From assembly GCA_949316235.1 (NCBI GenBank), contig OX438741.1:26107324-26171323 (forward strand): a stretch of DNA of 64,000 nt, written 5' to 3'. This DNA is from Oegoconia quadripuncta. Its lineage: Eukaryota > Arthropoda > Insecta > Lepidoptera > Autostichidae. Below the pieces are notes generated by a model, which was not told the origin of the DNA, did no database searches, and saw nothing but the letters and a program-made list of their open reading frames with translations. The translations under genes and the position numbers were made by a program. This document shows, in pieces, positions 23,850 through 34,000 of this stretch (within the stretch, counting starts at the first letter, position 1; each line of letters opens with the position of its first letter).

Positions 23850-26800
23850 CCCAATGAAAAGCAATCACTACTAGCTATGATGATACCTTCATAAGGTGAT
23901 AAATTCAACCTTTAATACAATACAGTACAGATTGATATGCAGGAAAATGACGAACCAGAGGTCACCAGATGCTTTGGCACCTTGAGTGGGATCTCTCCCC
24001 CGTAGGCTATCTGGCTGACTAAATAAACATGTGTGTAATTAAAAAAATATAATCATTTGATATTGATTGAAAAACAACTTAAAGTGGCGATTAACTTCAT
24101 CGAATTAATTGTTTTAATTATTTTGCATAATAATGGGTTATTTCTTTTTCTCCGATAAATAATGATCATCAATCATTTGTTTCTTGTATGCTGCGTTAAC
24201 CACAAAGGTACCTGCGTAGTACCTAATACCAGTTTGTATAGCCGACCAAGAAATCGCGGTGGCTTGCGCAAGGCGATGCTTGACCAACCAGCATGCTTTC
24301 GGAAATTGTAGTTATTACTAAACCTTTACTGCGTAACTTTATTTAGGATTACTTAGATACTACTGGTACAAATATAGCACGTACGGTTATAGGCACAAGT
24401 TTTAAATTACATATCTACCGTTAAAAATATTGTATACTGTGTTGTGGTTGTTCAGAGTGTTGTATTCCGTCTATTGGATAAATTAAGATTTATTTTTAAA
24501 AATAGAATAAATCAAAAATATTGCTATGAGCTGCACTCGTAAAGCCTAAAACCTAATTATAAGTAATATCTTAATAGCTTTCATATCGGTTATTTTCCAA
24601 AATTTACAATTATAAAAAATTGCCCGCTTTTATCAATAACTCGAAATTCCCGAGCATAACCGTACCGTACCGTATATACCGTAATTAATATAGTGCCTTT
24701 TTGTGCAATAAAGCGTTTACAACAAACAAACAAACCGTAATTAAAGCTGGATGTCTCTTAATAGAGAACTAATTCTGTTGTGGAAAACAATATATACAAT
24801 ACTTTCTCTCTATACAACGATTGTATCATTAATAAACAATAAAGGAAAATAATATATTTTTACCTAACATTGGATTTTTAAAACACTTAAATATTTACCA
24901 AAATAAATGTTGTATTACTAATGCTTGACCCCAAAAATTTCGGATTGGATAATCTGTCCGAATCTGAGGAATCATTGAGTTTGTGTCACAACAATAGATT
25001 AATAGTTTCAATTATTTTAAATTCCACGCACGCATCGAATTATATTATTTCTACGATTCAGGAGAGTAATCGGGAAGTTGTTATTAGTGGTGAACACTAC
25101 CTGTGTATAGTCTGAAGCAAAGTTTTTCATACAAATATGTTTGTCGGAGAATTGTAGCACGCGGCGTATTCCAATTGTGTACGAGTATGTGCTAGGGATG
25201 TTACGGAGCTTCGATTCCGGTTCCGATAAGTCGGAAACTCCTATTGATATTATACCTCCGATTCCGACGTCGGTTCCGATACTTTTAAATCGTAGGTCGA
25301 AGCATAGCGTGGATGGGATAGTGGAAATATCTGTCGTGTCCACGAAACTCTATTGAGTAAGCGAACAACTTTATAGTGGTGCTGGCTAATATAAGACCCA
25401 TTGAGAAATAGATTGGGATGGAGACAAAGCTCCGAAGCTTCTGTACATTAAATATAATTTGAGACTTCTGTAGTCAATTCACTTGATTTAAATTTCATTT
25501 AATTAAAATAAAGTCGGCGGACTGAATAATATTTATACTATATCATTTTATTGGACCTGCCCTTAACACATTTCTCTTCTGCCAGCACTTCCGGTTCCGA
25601 ATTCGATAAAAAGAAATATATAACGCCGATTTTGACTTCGGTTCAGATAACATCCCTATTATGAAGGTACTATAGTGTAGAGGAATATCGGAGTCGGGCT
25701 GAATAGATTCCGCTTACTGGTGAACAGGTATGCCTGTGTTTTGGAATCCTAGACCTTGACAAGGTTAGCTTCTTCTTCTGCAATTTAAGAGCTATGCTCT
25801 TGTCGGTGGAGTAATGACCACGTCTCTCTACTTTCCGCCCTCGTTATAACCTCTTAGTACGATACGACATTCACCTTTTCTTTCACTTGGTCAAAGTAAT
25901 TACGCCTAAGTCTTCCCCTTCCTCTCTTTCCTTCAACCATTCCCTCTTATGGTTAGCTTCAAACATCCAAAATTATTTTTGGTTTCCAGTCGAAGTAAAT
26001 ATTGTTTTTACTTTCAAAATTAGTAGATTATTCACTCTATAAGTAATTTTTCTACTGGACAGCTTCACCTTAAAACAGACAAGTTGGTACTTTTTATTAT
26101 CTCGTAATTAACACTGCAAATATTGCCAATACAAATATGAATGTAATGTCAGAATTAACACCTACCAATTACTATAACTAATGAACTACACCTAGCACTA
26201 AGCCACATCTTCATAATAAGACGTGTAAGTTCTAGTAAATCTTATCCCATTCGTATAGTTAACATTGGCATAAAGCAGGTTGCTGTACGAAGAATTATTC
26301 ACATAATAGTGACAAACTATACGACGTTGACCGACTTATTTCACACACACATGTATATACATTAGGAAGGTACACGGATATTTAGTCACTTGTTTGTACA
26401 ACAAAATACCTGTCTAGTTAAAGATCCCTCTATTCTTTTGTCTCAGCATTCTCAAAATATCATGTGCCCTATAAGTATTTAGTGACCCAAATATTTTCAG
26501 GGTGCTCTCCATGTTTTGTCAAACAAACTATATTAAATTGTAAATATTGAGAATTTAATTTATTCTAGATCCTACCTAACCTACTAATAAATAATTAATA
26601 TTTAGCTGTCTTTTCAACAGACTCACCTTTCTCAAATGATCTGATATTGCTCCAAATTCGGTTATTTCTAAAGAAATTGACGTGATACTGGCTGAAATGT
26701 CCAAGCTGGACAAATTGCAATAAAAGTAAATAAAAAATAAATAAAAAGAAAGTAAAATATCATGGAAGGTTGCCATCCCAAAGGGCTGAAATTCATAGCC

Positions 26801-27075
26801 CTGTCCCAGGGCTGGTCTATAATATATTAATCTAATCAAACATTGAATATTGATTTAGTTGAAGTAGATACATATTATCATCCACTCGATTACAAATTAT
26901 GAAATCACATTATCACCACGTCTATAAATTGGCTTAATTCTAAAACGATACTGAATTTATAGAATTTGTTTTGTCTTAAATTCAATGAAGGCAACTTACC
27001 AATCTCGTTTGGGGAATTAACTACTTAAGTATTTAACAACCAAAAAGCCCAATTAAATAATATAAATTATTCGGA
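23850..27075. other. Gene-free stretch
   Basis: AT-rich DNA with the possible hAT-type MITE at 25193. No coding exon recognised among several open frames of 60-110 codons. Confidence 0.5.
25193..25660. mobile_element. Possible hAT-type MITE
   Basis: The outer ends tagggatgttac and ataacatcccta mirror each other, and ttccggttccgat motifs occur near both ends. I could not find a matching 8-base target duplication, so the type is tentative. The open frames over it are not genes. Confidence 0.35.
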
Positions 27076-27079
27076 CGCG

Positions 27080-27260
27080 ATGTTGGATTTTTCACCATAA
27101 AATTCTATGACACTCCGGGTATCAAGAGGAATTTAATGACACCTTGCACTTCGAAATCGGTCAAGCTGTTTAGGCTACAAGATGCGCCAAAGGAACGGAT
27201 ATACTTATATAAGTCACATACATAACAAAAACATTACACTACTTTTTTAGGCAGTCAGGT
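27080..27260. repeat. Dispersed repeat, copy of the 30035 family
   Basis: Carries ctatgacactccgggtatca, aaatcggtcaagctgtttag and aggcagtcaggtaaaaagaa. Confidence 0.55.
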
Positions 27261-27899
27261 AAAAAGAACAGAAAAAGTAACCGGAGATGAAGCACGCAAT
27301 TACAGTAAATACCGAATCACCCTAGTCTTGATTATCCCAGCATACACAATTAAACTAACTTGTTTATTTTCATTTTATAATCAGCATGCGCAAAACGGAA
27401 AGGTTATTCACCTTTGATAAAATAAACAATTCCGATATGTACGTTTAATATGAAACATATTTAATTACTAGAAATATAAATTTCGAGTTCACGTCATAGC
27501 ATATTCTTACTTATTCTATTACTTACAAAAAAGGATGATCTCAGTACGTCATATGTACCTATTACTTTATTACCTAGGTACTACAAGATTCCGTGACCAT
27601 CTTAATTATTTTATTGAAAGATGATAACCACGAGGTGGTCCTGTTTAAATTTCATCAAGCTCTGATGATGGAGTACCTACCTAAGAGAACACCGAAACTC
27701 CTTAAAGAGCCTTACTAAAACTCCTATCCTATAGATACTAATTTACAATTCAAATTTCTGACAAATGAGTAGGTCTAATTTCCGAGTTGACATTAAATAA
27801 TTGTGATTTTCCAGAGTTGAAGTTACCTATATTTTTTTACGAGGTATTTCGAAAAAGTAGTCAATGCAGACCATAGAATTTTGTGTCTTCTGTGTGTGT

Positions 27900-28057
27900 C
27901 GAAAATTGTTGGACTCCCATAGTAAAGGTGGCTTCAGAATGATTTACTTTGTATGGTTAAACAGAAATTTTTTGATCGAATTCGACTATGGTTTCTTGGG
28001 GAGGGTTTGGCGTCACCTGTTAATGGGAATTATACGAATTCAAATTCACCCTGTATA
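27900..28057. mobile_element. Half of the inverted-repeat element seen at 22589
   Basis: Carries gtggcttcagaatgatttac, ttgatcgaattcgactatgg and attcaaattcaccctgtata. Only the right half is present. Confidence 0.6.
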
Positions 28058-28165
28058 AAAACATCCATAGCTCGGGTATACTTACCTATCCGTATTCATC
28101 ATACAAACATATGCCCTTAGTCTAGCCGTAGGGTTTCTCAACACTACATCAAACAGGTAGTCGTA
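28058..28165 (-). mobile_element. SINE family III fragment with decayed head
   Basis: Carries aacatccatagctcgggtat, attcatcatacaaacatatg and a head remnant acatcaaacaggtagtcgta. The B-box region is largely lost. Confidence 0.55.
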
Positions 28166-28570
28166 TCCTAATGAAATGACACTCTAAAAATCAAGAAATA
28201 CTAACGACACCTTACACTTCAAAATCGGTTAAGAGTACAGGAGTAAATATAGAATCCTCCTTCTTGAGGCAGTCGGATAAAAAGAATAGCATAATTAATT
28301 AAATCTACAGAACCCATTACATTAATAATGTTATACCCACATTTATCTTGACATTAGTATAATTACTGTTTTGGTTAAATTTCACTGTCACTGATAACAG
28401 CTATCAGCTGTCCTGTGTTGAAGCCCTTTGTTATGTGACCTCTATTACTCATTATTAGCCAGTATTAATGAATAGATAGACGTAAAACTCGGACAAAGTC
28501 TCTTTTAATACATTATCAACATACCAAATTTTAACAAATCATAATAAATAACGCACGTACTTAAATAAAA

Positions 28571-28807
28571 ATGATACAGCCATTATTATATTTGTTCAGT
28601 TCGTGTTTTAATGCTAGTTTGTATATATTTACTAGGGCGATTCTTATTATTCTTAGTGCTAGTGTGTACCACGGTTTTGTTTTAATGGAAGTGTTTCTCA
28701 ACAACTATAAGATGGTGTATCCGCCGTATCTAGCAGATTTTATAGCTAGAATTCAAGGTTATGTATCAAAAATAATCAACAATGTTTTCAAGATAATAGC
28801 TATAGAG
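28571..28807 (+). CDS. Candidate upstream coding exon (79 codons), possibly of the FAAH2 gene
   Basis: I do not recognise this protein. The open frame starts at ATG 28571, encodes a hydrophobic N-terminal part (LYIFTRAILIILSASVYHGF) and a second amphipathic part (YLADFIARIQGYVSKIINNV). It reaches GAG followed by gtaaat, a good donor in phase 0. The acceptor before FAAH2 exon 1 (ttccag at 30821-30826) is read as ACA ATG ATG in the same phase, so splicing would give one continuous frame with a longer membrane-proximal N-terminus. Phase agreement has a one-in-three chance of being accidental. It could instead be an alternative first exon, an exon of another gene, or chance. Confidence 0.3.
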
Positions 28808-29007
28808 GTAAATGAATAAAAAGTTATATACGATTTATATAAAAAAAAAACGGACAAGTGTGTGTCGAGCCACGCGCAGTGTAGGCTTCCGTACTTGCCC
28901 TCACTATATGCGGACATAGAAGGGAGTTTTTGTTGTTTGAATTTCAATAAAAAGTACATTTCGACTATTACTCATTAAAACTTATAAAACCTACTTACCT
29001 GTGATAT

Positions 29008-29155
29008 TGGTGTCGATTCGGTTGAACACGAGTTCGTGTTAAACTAAAACCAGATTTAGACTGGTGCTGTCACGTTATTTTGTTCCAGAGAGAAAAAGAC
29101 AGACCTACTTTAAAATTGGTTTTAGTTTAGTTTGCGTACAACTGAATCGACACCA
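29008..29155. mobile_element. Small inverted-repeat element before FAAH2 exon 1
   Basis: Left end tggtgtcgattcggttgaac and right end gtacaactgaatcgacacca. The inner arms gttaaactaaaacca and ttggttttagtttag also mirror. A half-copy resembling the right end lies at about 47937-47985 in Galphaq intron 1. Confidence 0.65.
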
Positions 29156-29274
29156 GTGTTTCTTATAACTTAATGCTGTGAATTTTTTCATGTATTTTTC
29201 GGGGTGGGACACGAGACTAATAAAAATTAGCATAACATCATCATTGACATATTTTGGAGGCTCTTCCTCTGCAA

Positions 29275-29597
29275 GCCGCCTCCGTGGCTCAATGTGAACA
29301 ACATATGGGTTTACGAATCGAAGGTCGCGGGTTCCATCCCCGGCGGGGTACATGTTTAGTACTCCGTTTGGTTGGTGGTAGGGCACTTTAAATGTAAGTC
29401 TGGATAGCCACCACCATTTTATCTAAATCTGCCGCCAAACAGCAATGTTAATAGCCTTGCTGTGTTCCGGTTGTCAGAGGTAAGATAGCCAGTCCCCCAA
29501 ATAAGATGGGTTTTCCGGGTCAGTACGCTTCCACCTTCGGCCTCATCTTCACTTAACATCAGGTGTGATTAATGTCAAGTGCGAACCCGTTGTTAAC
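29275..29597 (+). mobile_element. SINE family I, upstream of FAAH2 exon 1
   Basis: Head gcctccgtggctcaatgtg and B-box gcgggttccatccccgg, followed by the family body (taccaccattttatcta-type segment, ggttgtcagaggtaagatag, cttccaccttcggcctc). It is more diverged from the two copies flanking FAAH2 exon 3. Confidence 0.8.
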
Positions 29598-30034
29598 AGT
29601 GAAAACTAACCTTTAAAATACCATATCTTGTTATCGCTTGACCATTAAATTTAAATTTTGTTTACAACTGTAAGAGTTCGTAGACCTTAATATTAATACC
29701 TCCAGTCGTGTCTAAAAAAGGTCCTAGACACATGGACGGACAGACAGACGGACAGCAAAGTGATCCTACAATGGTTCCTTTTCTATGTTCTATGGAACCC
29801 TAAAAACCGAAGGAAAAACCAATAATTGCATTTTAATTTGATGTATTAATATGTAATAAACAATATATTACATTCCTGATCTTCTTGGTCGGAGCTTCTG
29901 TTGTACTTACCTACCTATTTTGTTTTTATTATCAATGCCTCCTTATAGCCATATCTATAGGAGATCAGCTCGACGCTACCATAATATTTTATTGTAGTCA
30001 AAATCTTTCAAATTGATACAACAATTAGAATATG

Positions 30035-30275
30035 TTGGGTTTTTTACCATAAAATGTATCCTATGACACTCTAGGTATCAAGACGAATCTAACGGCAGAA
30101 TTCACTTCGAAATCGGTCAAGCCGTTTAGGTTTAGTCAGTGACCTCATTCGCACTACACACAAACCTTTACAGGTTTTCGTATGCCTTATAGTAAGATTT
30201 TCAAATAATGTGTTTTTGGATAGATAAACTAAAAAAAAATAGACTACAGGACGCGAAAGGAACGGACATACTTAC
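30035..30275. repeat. Dispersed repeat with 'ggtatcaag...aaatcggtcaag' motif
   Basis: Carries ccataaaatgtatcctatga, ctctaggtatcaagacgaat and cttcgaaatcggtcaagccg. Related pieces occur at 8185-8285, 16258-16385, 27080-27260 and 28165-28285. Family unassigned. Confidence 0.55.
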
Positions 30276-30829
30276 TGGATGTGAGAAATTTCGTGTTACA
30301 TTTGAATTCTCACATTCTCCTCTTATCAGAGATACTCTCGAAAACTAAAGAATGTTGCGGCTGTTAATATGCATTTAAAGATTTAATTATTATGTGAAAG
30401 TGAAGTTCCTCTTGCAAATATTTCCAACTGTGATGATAATTTTTAATATTTTCATTATATTTTTTTATTTTTTTTACTTATTTTCAGTTCGTTTAATAGT
30501 TATTTTCAGTTGTGACGGCTGCCGTAGTAAAATGTGGTAAAACTACTTACGACTTCCTACTGCAGTGGCATGGCCGGGGGCCATACGTAAACTACGACCC
30601 GCGTCTAATGCTGATTGGCTCCTTCCAAATCACCGTGCTTTATAGACTTCCGATTTGCTATAACAACCCCTTCAATTGAAAACAGCCGGAACCCATTGTT
30701 TGACATTCAGAAAATGTTACTAGTAGTCACCCATCCAAGCAATCGTTTTCGTTGTTACCTACTCACTGTAGGGCCAATTCATAAATAAATTCCAAAAGAT
30801 AAAAAAAACAAACAATCTCTTTCCAGACA

Positions 30830-31006
30830 ATGATGAATGTATTCGTGAGACGGCTGCTGCGGTTTGCGGTGTCCCTCCTGGCGATTGTGGTGCGGCCGTT
30901 GACCTTCTTCTTGAACATCAGGAGGAACAGAAAATGTCCACCTCCTACCAACCAGATACTCTTCAAGTCTGCCACTCAGCTGGCTATTATGATAAGGAAC
31001 AAACAG
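30830..31006 (+). CDS. FAAH2: FAAH2 coding exon 1: membrane anchor and N-terminal linker
   Basis: Encodes residues 1-59. Arg residues flank a hydrophobic run (LLRFAVSLLAIVVRPLTFFL), read as a single membrane anchor, followed by a basic stretch with a Pro triplet and the start of the amidase fold (SATQLAIMIRNKQ). It ends in phase 0 at CAG with donor gtacaa. The exon is preceded directly by ttccag, so ACA ATG ATG is probably internal to a larger exon set with upstream leader sequence. Which of the two adjacent ATGs is used cannot be told. Confidence 0.85.
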
Positions 31007-34000
31007 GTACAAATAGGTTGATTCTTATTAAAATGAAATAAGACTAGAGCAAGAGGCCGGATGGCACGGCAATGGTGCAATAGTCTCTTGGACGGACTTT
31101 AATTTGGGATGCCACTTATTGGCACCTATTCACCATCTACCACCAAGCCCAGCTACACAAATGCCGCATTTACTCATAATTAACGCAGTAGGCATGAGTT
31201 TGTAGGGCTTGCCGTAGAGACTATGGGCCCGTGGTCATCGGGCATGCAGAAGTTCGTCAATCATATCACAACTTAGTTCTGGCCTCGTGTATATAATCTT
31301 CCGACTGGCGTGGACCTCGCTCAACGTCTAAGGGCCGTGTTATTAAATCGATCTTGAGATTGAGATCGCATCTCAGTCTATATACTATTTTTTTTGATAC
31401 TGTTTTAATAATACAACAGATTCTCAAGCGTCAACTTAAGGTCATCTCAATCTTGAGAACGGTTTATTAATACGGGCCAAAGTCTAGCTGTTCAGCGAGG
31501 CATAACGCAACCAGTGTGTTATATAGGGTCCATGCCCCATAGCTTCAGTTTTTTTTTTTTTTCGTCTCTTTTAAAACAAGAAAAGTTTTACCACTTTTTC
31601 ACTTGTATTAAATAAACAATCCTAAAAAATACTATAAATTTAACTAGCGCCGACCCACCTGCGTGCGACTGCGGAGGTGGCGGGCGCGGCCGCTGCGGGT
31701 GCCGAAATAAAAAAATCACGCAAATACCAGGATTTACAGGAAGGTTACGTGTTCGTACCGGTTGGGGTCGAGACGATGGGACCTTGGGGCCCTGAGACAA
31801 AACGCCTGGTCCAAGACCTGTCGGCGCGTCTCATCGAGGCTTCGTGACCACAGAGCGGGCGGCTTCCTATGGCTCAGAGAATAAGTCTCGCTATTCAGCG
31901 CGGGAACGCCGCTTGCCTGTTGGCACGTTGGGCACTATGCCGCCTCGAGGAGATGCGCTAGATGGAATTTTTTACCTGTGAATGTTTGTGTAAAAAATAT
32001 TAATAAAATAATAAATTTAAAAATTTGTAACAAAATGATAACACTAGTGAAATATAAAATGATATAGCGAACTTTAATAATCTATATTATTAGTGATTCT
32101 GTGCGGACTCGAGTTCGACGTCGTCATAAAAGCAGTCAATATTGATGTCAGATCATCATCACGATATCAACCACAGGACGTCCGCTGCAGATTTCAGATA
32201 TTTTTAGTGCCAATAGTAGGAAATATCACCACCCGTCCCTTCCCGTGGGTGTTGTAAAATGCAACTATGGGATTTCTATCAAAAAACATCTATAGATTTG
32301 CATGATTTAACGGCAATGGGCCCGTGCCTGTCACGTATGTATTTCTGTATATTACATAAGGGGAAACTTGGATGTTGTTTTAAGCAACTCTTAATGTTTA
32401 GAACATCCGAGTTCTAATGTTTGGCATCAATGACCCCTCCATTTCGGATAAAAGTCGTGACGTTATGTATGTATTTATTTACTCTATATTTACAGATCAC
32501 ATCAGAAGAAGTGGTTTCAGCGTACATTGATAGATGTAAAGAAGTGAATCCTTATCTAAATGCGATTGTTGAGCCTCGATATGACGCCGCATTAAAGGAA
32601 GCCAGGGTCATAGATAAAATGATAGCGTCCAATGACCGAACACCTGAAGATCTGGCTAAAGAGTACCCGCTGCTAGGAGTACCGATGACAGTTAAAGAAA
32701 GTATTGCAGTGGAAGGTTCGTTATTTAATTTTAAAATTAAATATAAATTTATCATTCTTACGGAACACTCTTTAGTAATATACAAATAACTCCGAGCGTC
32801 GGTGGCTCAGCGACTAAGACGCGGTCTCCCAATTTAGGAGGTCCAATGAGTTTTTAAATTTAATTTAATTACTTATGTATTTATTCGCCTGCTCATAAAC
32901 GGTGAAGGAAAACATCGTGAGGAAACCTGCATGCCTGAGAAATAAAAATCAATGACATGTGAAGTCCCCAACCCGCATTGGGCCAGCGTGGTGGACCCAT
33001 ACTCCCTTATATACGAGGGAAGGGCCTATATCTCTACAGTGGGATGTTTGCGGGCTGATGATGACGAAGTAATTCTAGATCTATCGCATATCGATCAAAT
33101 GAATTTCGATAGATAAAAAATCATTTGGCGTTTTTTTTTTTTTTTATTGAAGAGGTGGGCAAACGAGCGTTTAAATTAAAAACTATAATTAATTTTATAA
33201 TGTGTGAGTCGCTGACCTATATAGTTAGAGTCCACCAGCCTGACACAAAACTATCATTATGCACTGGGCCCGCGAGGTGGATTATGGGCCGTAGTCATTA
33301 TACGGTACACCCATCTCTAGTGATAGTCTAGAATTATACGGATGAGTTTTTTTTAACGTAAGGAAAAAAATAGGGCATATTAGGTAAGTGAAATAGAAGT
33401 TATTGTCATATGTAGTTTAATTTTTTTTTATTTCAAAACAATCATCTGCGCACGCGCTAGCCGGAGATTGATATGCGATGCGACTGGCGTGATTCGTAGG
33501 GTTCCTATCGTGCGAAATTTATTTGGAACTCATATTTTCTCTAAGTTTTCTTTATTTATGTAACTTAATGATGTAATTATGTTGATTGGGCTACAAAGGC
33601 GACCGTCAAATGACACAATTAAAGCATTATTCGATGACGGTCTTGAAAAAAAAACTACCTATGCCAATACCTTCTATTTCACTTACCTAATTTTTTTTTC
33701 CTTACGGTAAAAAAAACTCATCCCCGCTATATTTATTGCCCCCGACGAAAAACGACGGGTGTTATGTATTTCACGGTATTGTGTGTGTGGGAGTGTGTAG
33801 TGTTTGTCCGGACGTATCTCAGTAATGATTTGAGTTCGATTATTTTGTTAACCGTATTTGACGGAATATTTAGTTTTGGTTTAGTTTATCTGCCCTTAGA
33901 TTATGTAGCTTCATCGGTATCGTCAATGATTACGTTGACCAATAAGAAACCGTCAAATTGCTGAGCGAGCAATGAGCCAACCAATCACATATCGAGGAAC

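Noticed and set aside
25017..25356. Overlapping frames of 108 and 71 codons on opposite strands
   Set aside because: They lie over repeated ttccggttccgat-type sequence of a probable MITE.
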